DNA of 64,000 nt from Lactobacillus kefiranofaciens (GCF_900103655.1 NZ_FMXC01000005.1:27949-91948); one strand, 5' to 3'. Numbered from the stretch's first letter, positions 8,967 through 18,755 are shown. Program-made: numbers and translations. The notes: a model not told the origin generated them from the sequence alone.

Positions 8967-9953
8967 CTAAACATTTAAAACAAATAGCTTTAGGAAATTA
9001 TTCTCATGATAAGTTCCGTTCTTATAATTAAATTCTAAATTAATCGCTTGACGCAATAAGTTCTCTAACTTGGTAATTGTCAACCTATTTTTCAAAGCTA
9101 GCTTAACTCGATATGGATGTACACCCAATTCTTTCACTATCTGTGACTCGCTACGTCCCCTCTTAGCCAAAATCTTAACTATCAAGATTAATTCTAGTTG
9201 ATTTTCAAAGACAGCCAGTAGTTGGATCGGGGACGTCCCTTCACGCAATTGATTATCTAAACGATCGACAGCTTCTTGATAATTTTTATTTAAAGCAGAT
9301 TCCAAAATGGCAAAAATATTTTGCGCCAATGATAAATCAACATTTTGCAAAACTAATTTTTCAGTAATTTTACTATCGATCGCTGCCATTTTTAGTTTTT
9401 GATAATTGCTTAAAACAGTATCCATAACCTGATCGCTGCGTTCAATTAAAAGCTGTAATGCTGATTGCGTAATCGTGTAGCCTTCTGCCTTGATTAATGC
9501 TTTAGTAATTGCACCAACTTCATACGAACGAATCTGCGGCTCAACCACATTGAATTGTTTCAAAATTGTTTTCGTCAGTTTTTTCCGTCGATCTAATTTT
9601 TCATAAGAAGCGACGATTATCACCACATCTTCTATCTCTTGCAAATTAGCAAAAATTTTTTGTAAAGCATCAATTTGCTTCTGAAATTTTTTAGGCACTT
9701 TAGCAGTTAAAAAGAAAGGATTTTTAATTAAAATTAATTTCCGTTCACTAAACAAACTGGATTCTGTCAAGCTTGCAATTAATTCATCTAAACCATCCGC
9801 TTCACAATCCACACTAATATGTTCTAAATCGATAAATTTCTTTTCTTTAACATATGAAGAAGCCAAATAATCATTTAAGAAATCATCTGCGCCCCAAATC
9901 AAGGTATGGGGATTACTGTTATTAGTATTTTTAAATAAAGAAAGTAAGGTCAT
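8967..9953 (-). CDS. holA: DNA polymerase III subunit delta
   Basis: HolA is the clamp-loader subunit that opens the beta sliding clamp. The 328-residue product has the N-terminal AAA+-like fold (LIWGADDFLNDYLASSYV) and a C-terminal helical collar region ending in NGTYHENNFLKLFVL, as in YqeN/HolA proteins. I place the start at the ATG at 9953, which overlaps the comEC stop (ATGA). There is no independent Shine-Dalgarno, so expression looks coupled to comEC translation. Because comEC now has a premature stop 430 nt upstream, holA translation may depend on reinitiation or another start. Confidence 0.92.
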   Translation of the reverse strand: MTLLSLFKNTNNSNPHTLIWGADDFLNDYLASSYVKEKKFIDLEHISVDCEADGLDELIASLTESSLFSERKLILIKNPFFLTAKVPKKFQKQIDALQKIFANLQEIEDVVIIVASYEKLDRRKKLTKTILKQFNVVEPQIRSYEVGAITKALIKAEGYTITQSALQLLIERSDQVMDTVLSNYQKLKMAAIDSKITEKLVLQNVDLSLAQNIFAILESALNKNYQEAVDRLDNQLREGTSPIQLLAVFENQLELILIVKILAKRGRSESQIVKELGVHPYRVKLALKNRLTITKLENLLRQAINLEFNYKNGTYHENNFLKLFVLNV

Positions 9954-12238
9954 TTTCTGCGCCGCTTTAAAAAACAATCAAATTTTGGGCTTTCAAGCCC
10001 ACCATAATACCAGCTAATCATACCACAGTCTTGAGTTGAAACCCATGGTATCTGTTGTTGCCTTAAAGTAGTTAGCGTCTCTTGATGCGGGTGACCAAAA
10101 CGATTTTTACGTCCAGCCGAAATAAAAACTTTTTTTGGTTTGATCGCCTGTAAAAAACCGGGATTGGATGAAGTCTTGCTGCCGTGATGTCCTAATTTGA
10201 AATAATCTACTGTAAACGGCGTTTTTTGCATGATTTCTTTTTCACCATCTTGACCTAAATCACCTGTAAATAGCCAACTTCTATTAGCTACTTTAAAAAA
10301 TACACTTAACGAGTCTTCATTTTTTCCTTCTCCCGGTTGGTACGGATAAACTACATTAAATGTGATTTTAGGCTCTCTTACCTACATCCCTGCTAATAAT
10401 TCAACCAGTTTAGTATTTCGAACACGCCCATTAATTCTTTTTTGAAAAGACGGATTATTAATCAAACCCTTAGCCATAAATAATTTTTTCACCCGAATTT
10501 GCTCTAGCAACGGTCCTAGATCACCGACATGATCCGCATCCTGGTGTGAAACGAAAATTCCATCAATCACACTAATTCCCTGGCTCTTTAAGAAAGGCAA
10601 GGTAATTCGGTTAACTTGTGGAGTTTGCTTTTTACCGGTAAAGTTCAGCTTACCTCCAGTATCAATCAAATACACTTTTCGCGGGAAGGGGGTTGTAATC
10701 AAAATACTATCCCCCTGACCTACATCAATAAAAGTCACCTGTCCTCGCAGTGGAAAATGAATCATGCTAAAAAATATGGCATAGACCATAAACAAATTTA
10801 TTTCTAACTGTTTTTTATCAAAATACCACGCTGTCTTCTCCCGCCAAGCTATAATCAATAATGCCGTTAGCAAAAGCAACGTCAAACATTGCCACCAATT
10901 AATTTGCCCAAACGTGATTAACCCCCATTTGGTCAACGACAATTTAGCAATGGCTTTTTCACCCAGATTTAAAATCTGCTCCCCCATCAATGCTAATTGA
11001 TCAGTCAACCAAAAAGTCAAGATATTAATAAATGTGACTGGCATCACCACATAATTAAAATATGGCACAACCAGCATATTAAATAAAACTGTCAATAAAT
11101 TTACTTGATAAAAGAAAAATAATAATAGCGGTGTTAATAAGACATTTAGTAAAATTGACTGAGTCAATTTGTTAAACCGATTGGTCAACTGTAAGCCAGC
11201 AGCCAGAATATAACTCAAAATTGCTCCAGCTGCCATAAATAAACGCGGCACTAGTAAGATATGCAAAATGCAAGTTAAGCCCAAAAGATCTGGCTGGCTA
11301 ACTCGATAATGTTTAAATTTACAAATTTTCCCTAAAAAATATGTTAAACTTGCTCGAACAAATCCTGCTTGGCCACTACTTAAAAAAATTCCTAATAATA
11401 AAACCAAACTGCAGCAAGCGAATGTTTCCTCATCAGTTAATTTTAAGTAAAAACACACAATACTAATAAGCAAAACGTAAATTCCTACATGCAAGCCTGA
11501 GATGCTGAGTAAGTGAATTACGCCTAAATTGCGGTAATTATTTAAAATTTCTTGATTTTCTTGAGCATTATTTTCACCTAATACCAGTTCACTCCCAAAA
11601 AAGCCGAGCAGCTGCGGCATTCTATTAAAATAATTTTGCAAATAAAACCGCCACTCATGCAAATAATCAAATAAATTTTGACTCTTAAGTAGAACTAAAT
11701 TACAGCTGGTGTATTTAATCCTTTGACTAATTCGCTTAGCTAGATAATAATTTTGATAATCAAATTCCCCCTGATTAGTTGCCGGCTCAATCGGATCACA
11801 TTCACCAGTTATTTGAGTAAGTAATACAGGCCGACCCTCTTTGAGCAATTTCTCTTGCTCTTTAGTAACTCGGACACTAATTAAAATATTTCCTTGTTGA
11901 TAATGCCCTACTCCTGTTAAATAATCGTCTTTAATACGAATTTGATCAGGATACAGTTTAACCTGACTTTGCGCAGTTAAATTAAATGGTATTTCTTTCT
12001 TACTAACATAAATTAAACTAGCAAATGTAACTGCAGTTAACAAAACTAACTTAAAGCTAGTACGATATTTCTTAAACAATAAAAAACTAAAATAAAGCAA
12101 AAATACGATAGCTACTAATTGCTGACTAAGAACTGAACAAGAAAATGCTAAAAATGAAATAGCGACTAAAAGAAGTGCAGTCAACAAGTAAAAACCGAGG
12201 TCTTGCCTAAACAGCCAGCTGATCTTTGAGACTTTCAA
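9950..12238 (-). pseudogene. comEC: comEC, DNA uptake channel protein, interrupted by an in-frame amber codon
   Basis: ComEC forms the inner-membrane channel that carries single-stranded DNA during natural transformation. A TTG start at 12238 (GGAG upstream, overlapping comEA by 32 nt) opens 618 codons ending in a TAG at 10382-10384. The same frame then continues without interruption for 143 codons to 9950. Including the amber codon the frame spans 762 positions, the usual ComEC length. The first part carries the DUF4131 region, the Competence membrane domain (LLSISGLHVGIYVLLIS) and the first MBL motifs (DVGQGDS, SHQDADHVGDL). The tail beyond the stop carries GDLGQDGEKE and LGHHGSKTS. Only a single base changed the frame, so the loss is recent, or the stop is suppressed. 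Confidence 0.93.
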
Positions 12239-12887
12239 AAGTCTTTTCTCCTATACCTGAGACTTGCATTAAATCTTCAATCTTTTTAAAGGAACCATTC
12301 TGCTCGCGATATGCAATAATCTGCTCTGCTTTCTTTTCTCCTACGCCAGTCAACTTTTGTAGATCCGCCGCACTAGCAGTATTCAAATTGACTTTTTCGC
12401 CATTGCTGCCACTTTGAGCGCTATCTTTAGCTTCTCTTGAATTATCGCTTCCAGCTGTTACTGTAGACACACTTTCAACTTTTTCGCCTTTATATGGAAT
12501 ATGAATCTTATCTTGGTCTTTCAATAAAACTGCCCGATTAATAGCCTTTAATTGCGCTTTCGCAGTTGTACCACCAGCCGCTTCAATTAACTCTTGCAAG
12601 CGAGCCCCATTTTTTAAAGTATAAACTCCCTGATGTTTAACTGCACCTGAAATATCACAGGTAACCGTCTTCGAACTAGACGATGATGCACTACTAGCCA
12701 TACTAGAGGCATTACTATTGTTAGATGAAGCCGTATTACTGGACTGCATCACTTTTTCATTATTCACTTCCGCTACGCTTTCTTGATTATTGCTTTTTTT
12801 CAGCCCAAGAACGGCTACTAAAACTATTGTCGCAATAATATAAATTTTCTTTTCTACGACAACTTCTTTTATTTTATTGAAATTCAT
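12207..12887 (-). CDS. comEA: ComEA, competence DNA receptor
   Basis: ComEA is the membrane-anchored double-stranded DNA-binding protein that hands DNA to ComEC. The 226-residue product has an N-terminal transmembrane anchor (residues 13-28), a Ser/Asn-rich linker, an SLBB-type beta-grasp region (about 74-130), and a C-terminal helix-hairpin-helix pair (LQKLTGVGEKKAEQIIAYR and QVSGIGEKTFESL). GGGGGG lies 6-7 nt before the ATG at 12887. The leader carries a motif shared with radC that resembles a late-competence promoter. It is followed by comEC with overlapping reading frames. Confidence 0.95.
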   Translation of the reverse strand: MNFNKIKEVVVEKKIYIIATIVLVAVLGLKKSNNQESVAEVNNEKVMQSSNTASSNNSNASSMASSASSSSSKTVTCDISGAVKHQGVYTLKNGARLQELIEAAGGTTAKAQLKAINRAVLLKDQDKIHIPYKGEKVESVSTVTAGSDNSREAKDSAQSGSNGEKVNLNTASAADLQKLTGVGEKKAEQIIAYREQNGSFKKIEDLMQVSGIGEKTFESLKDQLAV

Positions 12888-12923
12888 TAAAATCCCCCCT
12901 CTATTATTTATTACGCAAAAAAA
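12888..12923 (-). promoter_or_regulatory. Candidate late-competence promoter box upstream of comEA
   Basis: On the minus strand TTTTTTT is followed by GCGTAATAA (12908-12916), then 20 nt including a G6 Shine-Dalgarno and the comEA ATG. An almost identical block precedes radC at 52013-52046. The streptococcal ComX box is TACGAATA after a T-rich stretch, so this is plausibly the equivalent promoter element. The factor that reads it is an inference. Confidence 0.6.
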
Positions 12924-12945
12924 GCCCAGATTTTTCTCTGGACTT
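12919..12945 (-). terminator. Intrinsic terminator of sepM
   Basis: The stem AAAGTCCAGA/TCTGGGCTTT (one G-U pair) is followed by TTTTTTT on the minus strand. Its T-run doubles as the T-rich part of the comEA promoter box. Confidence 0.8.
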
Positions 12946-12955
12946 TAAATTTTTT

Positions 12956-13999
12956 TTATTTTTCTTTTTGGTAATGCTTTTTTAGATAATGTAAAGCATC
13001 GTCAAATGTGTCCACAGGGACAATTTTCATCTTAGTATGAATTTTCTTAGCAGTTCGTTTCGCCACTGCATAGTTAGTTTGGCTGGCCTTAACGCTTGTA
13101 TTATCTGTTGGTGCAAAAAAGACCTCAGCACCAGCACGACTTGCAGCCACAACTTTTTTATCAACGCCACCAATAATTCCAACCTTACCCGTAGGCGAAA
13201 TTGTTCCAGTACCGGCAATTTTATGATCCTTGCTTAAATTCTGTTTAGTAAAAACTTCATAGCTTTCCAAAGTAAACATTAATCCAGCAGAAGGGCCACC
13301 GATTTCGCCTGCATTAATTGTTAATTTAGGAGTGGTCTTTACTGTCACATGTTCCACCAATTGAATCCCAATTCCAGGTTTATTAGTACCTTTAACTTTA
13401 ACAATCCGACCGGTAAAATGCTTCTTTTGTTTGCCTCTCAATACAGAAATAGTAACTTTACTACCAATTTTTTGTTTGCGTAGATAAGTCATCATTTCCT
13501 CAGTCGAATGAAATCTTCGCCCGTTAGCTCCTAGTACTGTATCGCCTATCTGCAATTTGTGCTTAAAACTGGATTTCTTTTGCACTTCCATGACATAAAC
13601 GCCTAAATACTTTAAGCTATGCTTTTTGCCTGCTTTTTTAGCTGCATAATAAATTGCATTCTGCTGACTAGTTTCCATATACCAATTCTGTAATTCATTA
13701 TATTGCGCGCTAGTTTGGCCTCCTAATAGTTCTTTACTAGGCACGCGTTCAGAATAAGGCCTGGTATAGCTCCATAAATATTCTAAAATTGAAGCAGGAC
13801 GGCTCGTTACGCTGACTGTAACTAAATAAAAATTAGCTGGTTTCTTATTCTTAGATTTAATAAATTGATTGACCGCTACTGCCTCACCCGGTGATTCAAT
13901 ATAATAATCAGTCGGCCAAAATGCTAAAAACGCAACAGCGACAATTGCGACTAAAGCAATCAGCCAGTTGCGTAAAGATTTTTTTTGCTTATTTTTCAT
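12956..13999 (-). CDS. sepM: SepM/YlbL-family PDZ-containing Lon-type serine protease
   Basis: Members are membrane-anchored proteases with a Lon-like Ser-Lys dyad. The streptococcal homologue trims the competence pheromone CSP. The 347-residue product has a cytoplasmic Lys-rich N-terminus and one transmembrane helix (residues 11-29), then a PDZ domain (about 115-200) and an S16 domain. The catalytic serine lies in EIGGPSAGLMFTLE, and the lysine in GKVGIIGGVDKKV. It overlaps coaD by 11 nt and is followed by a terminator, then comEA. The coaD-ylbL pairing is widespread in Firmicutes, so proximity to comEA need not mean a competence role here. Confidence 0.88.
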   Translation of the reverse strand: MKNKQKKSLRNWLIALVAIVAVAFLAFWPTDYYIESPGEAVAVNQFIKSKNKKPANFYLVTVSVTSRPASILEYLWSYTRPYSERVPSKELLGGQTSAQYNELQNWYMETSQQNAIYYAAKKAGKKHSLKYLGVYVMEVQKKSSFKHKLQIGDTVLGANGRRFHSTEEMMTYLRKQKIGSKVTISVLRGKQKKHFTGRIVKVKGTNKPGIGIQLVEHVTVKTTPKLTINAGEIGGPSAGLMFTLESYEVFTKQNLSKDHKIAGTGTISPTGKVGIIGGVDKKVVAASRAGAEVFFAPTDNTSVKASQTNYAVAKRTAKKIHTKMKIVPVDTFDDALHYLKKHYQKEK

Positions 14000-14477
14000 A
14001 ACGTAACTTCTCTCTTAAAGCCTGGGCAGCCATCTGCGGCAGAAATTGATCAACGTCTTCATCAAAGCGTGCCAGTTCCTTAATCATACTAGAAGCAACG
14101 AAAGAATTTTCTGGACTGCTAAATAATAAAACAGTGTTAATGTCTGGTGCTAAACGCTTATTAATCCCAGCTATTTCTCGTTCATAACGAAAATCAGCAC
14201 TATTTCTGACGCCACGCACAATTACTTTTGCTTTTAACTCGTGCGCCAATTTGACAGTTAATTGATCCGGTCGTTCTAATACCTCAATATTAGGGATATC
14301 TTTCAATGCATCCCTAGCGAAATCAGCTCGTTGCCGTGCACTAAATAAATAATGCTTAGAGGTATTAGTCATTGCCACCACAAAAACTCGATCAAAAATT
14401 TCTGCAGCTCGTTTAGCCGTTTCTACATGTCCATTGGTAATCGGATCCAAACTTCCCGGAAAAAGTGCAACAGTCAT
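13989..14477 (-). CDS. coaD: Phosphopantetheine adenylyltransferase
   Basis: CoaD makes dephospho-CoA from 4'-phosphopantetheine and ATP, the penultimate step of coenzyme A synthesis. The 162-residue product has the nucleotidyltransferase signature GSLDPITNGH at residues 8-17, RGVRNSADFRYE, and the SSSMIKELA-type KMSKS-like segment (SFVASSMIKEL). The length is normal. It follows rsmD by 6 nt and overlaps sepM, forming the conserved rsmD-coaD-ylbL unit. Confidence 0.96.
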   Translation of the reverse strand: MTVALFPGSLDPITNGHVETAKRAAEIFDRVFVVAMTNTSKHYLFSARQRADFARDALKDIPNIEVLERPDQLTVKLAHELKAKVIVRGVRNSADFRYEREIAGINKRLAPDINTVLLFSSPENSFVASSMIKELARFDEDVDQFLPQMAAQALREKLRYEK

Positions 14478-14483
14478 GATTAT

Positions 14484-15035
14484 TTAATCCTTTCGATAAA
14501 TTCTTACGATAGTTTTTTTTCCTAAATGATGATCCTTAATCATTGAAAAGCCCATAATTTTGCCTAACTCAGTATGATCATCAGTTTCAGCTACTATAAT
14601 TGCTTGTTCATTTAATAAGCCCAATTTATTCATTCGAATCATATCTTTAGCAATTTTTTCTTTAGCATAAGGTGGATCCAAAAAAATCAAATCAAATTTT
14701 TCTTGTTTTTCACTAAATAATTTTAAGGCTGCTGAACTGCGCATATTGTAGATGGCAAAACGTTGTTCCTCCTTGGTTAAAACAACATTTTTCTTAATAA
14801 TGGCACAGGCGGCATGATTAATATCCACTAGACTAGCACGATCATAGCCACGCGATACTGCTTCAATTCCTAATGCGCCACTACCCGCATAAAGGTCAAG
14901 AACATTGCCACCATTAAAGAATTGCCCTAATGAATTAAATAAAGATTCTTTGACCTTATCACTAGTTGGACGCGTCCGATTGCTTTTTAACGTATATAGA
15001 TTTCTTTTAGCATATTTCCCTGAAATGATTCTCAT
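14484..15035 (-). CDS. rsmD: 16S rRNA (guanine(966)-N(2))-methyltransferase RsmD
   Basis: RsmD methylates G966 of 16S rRNA using S-adenosylmethionine. The 183-residue product has the SAM-binding loop VLDLYAGSGALGIEA (about residues 45-59) and the catalytic DPPY motif (FLDPPYA near residue 119). The N-terminal MRIISGKYAKRNL and RPTSDKVKESLFN are typical of the family. It abuts ylbG (one-base overlap, TAATG type) and precedes coaD. Confidence 0.95.
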   Translation of the reverse strand: MRIISGKYAKRNLYTLKSNRTRPTSDKVKESLFNSLGQFFNGGNVLDLYAGSGALGIEAVSRGYDRASLVDINHAACAIIKKNVVLTKEEQRFAIYNMRSSAALKLFSEKQEKFDLIFLDPPYAKEKIAKDMIRMNKLGLLNEQAIIVAETDDHTELGKIMGFSMIKDHHLGKKTIVRIYRKD

Positions 15036-15376
15036 TATATTTGATCCTCATTCTTTTCTTGTTCAAGTTGCAGTTTTTCCTCAGCTTCTTTAGCCATAGT
15101 AGTAATTTGGCTCTCAATGTATTTACTATCAAGATTTACATTTTCCTCAGCCGAAATTTCGACATGTTTAATAAAATCCAACTGAGAAATTTCTTTCTTT
15201 ACCTCTTCTGCTTCTTTACGATTTACATATAATACACAATACTTCATTTTTTTAGAGAAATATACAATATCTCCATAATGACGTAATTTATATTGATCAC
15301 TAACCGATTTTAAATAAACAATTAACGCAACTCGTTTAATTAAATGCGTATTTTCAATTTCTTGATTAATACTCAT
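15035..15376 (-). CDS. YlbG family protein (DUF2129)
   Basis: The 113-residue product is a small cytoplasmic protein of the DUF2129/UPF0298 family, with the characteristic VYLKSVSDQYKLRHYGDIVYFSKKMKYCVLYVN split across residues 20-52. No function is established. The B. subtilis homologue ylbG also precedes the rsmD homologue. It overlaps ftsW by 4 nt and rsmD by 1 nt, so all are translated from one message. The C-terminal 30 residues are Lys/Glu-rich and helical. Confidence 0.88.
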   Translation of the reverse strand: MSINQEIENTHLIKRVALIVYLKSVSDQYKLRHYGDIVYFSKKMKYCVLYVNRKEAEEVKKEISQLDFIKHVEISAEENVNLDSKYIESQITTMAKEAEEKLQLEQEKNEDQI

Positions 15377-16557
15377 GCAATTGTTTCATCCTTTTCTTTT
15401 AACATTTTTTCGTTAGCAGCTACATTTAAGACTAAGCCAATCGCGGCCGTCAAAACAATCATTGAGGAACCCCCATATGAAATAAACGGCAATGTTACCC
15501 CAGTAATCGGAAGCAAGCCCAATACAGCGCCAATATTAAAGAAAGCCTCAGTAAAGATAATGGTCGTCACGCCAAAGCAAATTAATGCGTCAAATTGAGA
15601 AACTGCATGTACCCCCACGTTCATAATTTTCCACATTAAATAAAATAGCAGACCAATCAACACTATAGTAAAAATTACACCCATTTCTTCTGCCGTAATC
15701 GACAAAATAAAATCAGTATAAGGCTCTGGCAAATAGCCCCGCTTTTGCATACTGTTGCCTAGTCCAACGCCTAATAAGCCACCATTATGAATGGCGTAAT
15801 AAGAATTAACTAGTTGAGCGCCACCTTTTCTTTCCAATTCAAAAGGATGCAGGAATGACATTAACCGTTGAAACTGATAACTTTCTTGCAAAAACTTAGG
15901 ATTCCATGCTACTACAATGCAAAAAACTGCACCTACCAGAATGACAATTCCAATCAGCCAAGCTAATGCTATTTTAGTAGGAACACCTGAGACTGAAAAC
16001 ATGACTAAGGTAATCATAAATAAAATAGCTGTTCCACCAAAATCAGGTTCTACAATTACCAAGCACATCAAAAATGCTGCTAAAATCGCTGGGTGTGACA
16101 AGTTCGATTTTATCCTGCCTGCCACCAACTTACCATCCCGCCGGTCTAACACATAGGCGAGATAGATCACCAAAGCTAATTTAGTTACCTCAAGTGGCTG
16201 CAAATTAATAAATCCCAAATTAATCCAACCCACAGCCCCGTTAACAGCGGCAGAACTACCATGAGCAAATCTAAGAAAGACTAGCCACATTAGCATTAAA
16301 ATACAAATAAGTAAAAAACTAGCCACAAATTTAGGACTCTTGAACACTTTTATTTTTAATGCATAGAACGGTACACCAAACAGTGCAAATGCTGCTACCG
16401 CATAAATTGCTTGTCTAATGCCGTATACATCTGGTTTAAAGCCATTAACTAATAAAATATCCGAACTAGCCGAATAAACCAAAATTACCCCTAAGATAAC
16501 TAAAATTAAGTAAGGGATAAAGATTTTATAGTCAAGATAACGTAATTTTCGACGCAC
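15373..16557 (-). CDS. ftsW: Cell division peptidoglycan polymerase FtsW
   Basis: FtsW belongs to the SEDS family of septal peptidoglycan glycosyltransferases. The 394-residue product has about ten membrane helices. Characteristic motifs are GAVGWINLGFINLQPLEVTK near residue 110 (the motif around the W-I-N-L-G and Q-P-x-E), GGLLGVGLGNS, and the C-terminal PFISYGGSSMIVL. GTG is the start, with AGGGG 8 nt upstream. The sequence favours FtsW over RodA, and its position after typA and before ylbG is usual for lactobacilli. It heads the ftsW-ylbG-rsmD-coaD-sepM operon. Confidence 0.9.
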   Translation of the reverse strand: MRRKLRYLDYKIFIPYLILVILGVILVYSASSDILLVNGFKPDVYGIRQAIYAVAAFALFGVPFYALKIKVFKSPKFVASFLLICILMLMWLVFLRFAHGSSAAVNGAVGWINLGFINLQPLEVTKLALVIYLAYVLDRRDGKLVAGRIKSNLSHPAILAAFLMCLVIVEPDFGGTAILFMITLVMFSVSGVPTKIALAWLIGIVILVGAVFCIVVAWNPKFLQESYQFQRLMSFLHPFELERKGGAQLVNSYYAIHNGGLLGVGLGNSMQKRGYLPEPYTDFILSITAEEMGVIFTIVLIGLLFYLMWKIMNVGVHAVSQFDALICFGVTTIIFTEAFFNIGAVLGLLPITGVTLPFISYGGSSMIVLTAAIGLVLNVAANEKMLKEKDETIA

Positions 16558-16602
16558 GAGCGTTGCCCCTTTTATAAAATAATACTTTCCTAATTATAAA
16601 AC

Positions 16603-16637
16603 AAAAAAGCCACCACTTCTATTCAGTGATGACTTTT
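16603..16637 (-). terminator. Intrinsic terminator of typA
   Basis: The stem AGTCATCACT/AGTGGTGGCT (G-U pairs on the minus strand) is followed by TTTTTT just after the typA stop. Confidence 0.85.
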
Positions 16638-16653
16638 TAAAATTTATCTAAAA

Positions 16654-18498
16654 TTAATTAGCACGATTACGTCTCTTGTCAGCCTTTTGACGTTCTGAAG
16701 TGTTCAAAATCTTCTTACGCAAACGAATAGATTTTGGAGTTACTTCACAGTATTCATCATCATTCAAGAATTCAATAGCTTCTTCAAGAGTCAAGTTCTT
16801 AGGCGTCTTGATCGCAGCTGCGTGGTCCTTACCAGCAGCACGGGTGTTAGTTAAGTTCTTACCCTTAGTTACGTTAACGGCAATATCACGTTCACGTGAT
16901 GATTGACCCACAATCATGCCTTCGTAGACTTCAACACCAGCACCGATAAATAATTCACCACGTTGCTCAACTGATTGTAATGAGTAAGTAGTTGATTGGC
17001 CTTGATTAATTGATACCAAAGCACCGTTACGACGACCTGGGTTCCAATTCTTAACAACTGGCTTATAAGCTTCAAAGGTGTGGTTCATGATACCATAACC
17101 ACCAGTTTGAGACATAAATTCGTTGTTGTAACCAATCAAACCACGTGATGGAACTAAGAATTCCAAACGAGTTTGACCGTTACCAGTTGATTCCATGTTC
17201 TTCATTTCACCCTTACGTTGTGAAAGTGAGTCAATAACTGAACCAACATATTCATCTGGCGTATCAATTTGAACAGATTCAAATGGTTCACACATAGTAC
17301 CATCAATTTCACGGTAAATAACCTTAGGACGTGAAAGCTGTAATTCAAAACCTTCACGACGAAGCTCTTCAACCAAAATCGAAAGGTGAAGTTCACCACG
17401 ACCTGATACAGTCCAAGCATTCAATTGATCAGTTGGTTCGACCTTTAATGATACGTCAGTACGAGTTTGGCGAATTAAACGATCTTCCAGCTTCTTAGGA
17501 GTTACTTGATCACCTTCACGACCTGCAAATGGTGAGTCATTAGCAACAAAGTCCATTTGCAAAGTTGGTGGATCAATCTTAAGCAGTGGCAAAGCTTCTG
17601 GATGATCAGCTGATGCAATAGTTTCACCAACATAAATATCATTAATACCACTAATTGCAATGATATCACCGGCCTTGGCTTCTTTAATTTCATTACGCTT
17701 TAAACCAAAGTAACCAAATAACTTAGTAACGCGGAAGTTTTGAGTTGAGCCATCACGCTTCATAACGGTGATATTGTCGCCAACCTTAACGTGACCACGG
17801 TAAATTCTACCAACACCGATACGACCAACATAGTCATCCCAATCCAACATAGTGATTTGGAATTGCAGTGGCTCATCTGAGTTGTCGATTGGAGCAGGAA
17901 TATTCTTAATAATAGTATCAAAGATTGGATCCATCGTTTCCTTTTGTGTACTTGGATCTGGATCATATGATGAAGTGCCATTTAAAGCTGACGCATAAAC
18001 GACTGGGAAGTCAAGCTGTTCATCATTAGCACCTAACTCAATGAAGAGTTCAAGCACATCATCCAAAACTTTCTTAGGACGAGCACCTGGACGGTCAATC
18101 TTGTTCAAAACAACGATTGGCTTAACGCCAGCTTCCAAAGCCTTTTTCAAAACAAAACGAGTTTGTGGCATTGGACCTTCATAAGCATCAACTAATAATA
18201 ATGCTCCATCTACCATGTGCATAACACGTTCTACTTCACCACCAAAGTCGGCGTGTCCTGGCGTATCCAAGATATTAATAGTAGTATCTTTATAACGAAC
18301 AGCAGTGTTCTTAGATAAAATAGTAATACCACGTTCACGTTCAATGGCATTTGAGTCCATAGCACGATCTTCCAGATTCATGTGTTCTGGCAAAGTATCT
18401 GATTGCTTCAATAATTGGTTAACCAAAGTAGTTTTACCATGGTCAACGTGGGCAATAATAGCGATATTTCTAAGATCGTCTCTTCTTTTTTCTGACAA
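16654..18498 (-). CDS. typA: Translational GTPase TypA/BipA
   Basis: TypA is an EF-G-like GTPase involved in 50S assembly and in stress and cold adaptation. The 614-residue product has G1 AHVDHGKTT (residues 16-24), [15 protein letters not shown] (G3), [10 protein letters not shown] (G4), then beta-barrel, EF-G III/V-like domains and the BipA-specific C-terminal domain. TTG is used as start, with GGGGAGG 7-8 nt upstream. A terminator-like hairpin stands in the leader 24-50 nt before the start codon (see 18522-18549), suggesting attenuation. Confidence 0.96.
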   Translation of the reverse strand: MSEKRRDDLRNIAIIAHVDHGKTTLVNQLLKQSDTLPEHMNLEDRAMDSNAIERERGITILSKNTAVRYKDTTINILDTPGHADFGGEVERVMHMVDGALLLVDAYEGPMPQTRFVLKKALEAGVKPIVVLNKIDRPGARPKKVLDDVLELFIELGANDEQLDFPVVYASALNGTSSYDPDPSTQKETMDPIFDTIIKNIPAPIDNSDEPLQFQITMLDWDDYVGRIGVGRIYRGHVKVGDNITVMKRDGSTQNFRVTKLFGYFGLKRNEIKEAKAGDIIAISGINDIYVGETIASADHPEALPLLKIDPPTLQMDFVANDSPFAGREGDQVTPKKLEDRLIRQTRTDVSLKVEPTDQLNAWTVSGRGELHLSILVEELRREGFELQLSRPKVIYREIDGTMCEPFESVQIDTPDEYVGSVIDSLSQRKGEMKNMESTGNGQTRLEFLVPSRGLIGYNNEFMSQTGGYGIMNHTFEAYKPVVKNWNPGRRNGALVSINQGQSTTYSLQSVEQRGELFIGAGVEVYEGMIVGQSSRERDIAVNVTKGKNLTNTRAAGKDHAAAIKTPKNLTLEEAIEFLNDDEYCEVTPKSIRLRKKILNTSERQKADKRRNRAN

Positions 18499-18521
18499 AA
18501 GTATTCCTCCCCACTCTTCAA

Positions 18522-18549
18522 TAAAAAAACTGTGACCTCGTCACAGTTT
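18522..18549 (-). promoter_or_regulatory. Terminator-like hairpin in the typA 5' leader (candidate attenuator)
   Basis: On the minus strand a perfect 9-bp stem (AAACTGTGA/TCACAGTTT) with loop CGAGG is followed by a run of T, all before the typA Shine-Dalgarno at 18506-18512. The hairpin has all features of an intrinsic terminator but precedes, not follows, a gene. Confidence 0.6.
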
Positions 18550-18755
18550 CGGTAACGCAATAGCGCCTTATCGAAGTGCTTCTTTTTGATCTGTATAGTT
18601 ACGTTAGTGAATTTTACCACTTAACAGCACATGGGTCAACGCTTAACAATCATTTAAGTTTGACTTTAATTTCTCAAAAGCAAGCAAAATCCCTTAAAGT
18701 ATGGTAAAAATATATATTAGATCAGTTAGATAATTAATTAAAAGGAGTAATTACT

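Noticed and set aside
9950..10231. Separate 93-residue gene with GHHGSKTS downstream of comEC
   Set aside because: The sequence before its ATG continues the comEC frame without a stop back to the amber codon at 10382, so it is the tail of comEC, not an independent gene.
12956..13999. SepM as proof of a peptide-pheromone competence circuit
   Set aside because: The coaD-ylbL pair is widespread in Firmicutes without such circuits, and no pheromone or sensor genes are seen in the window.
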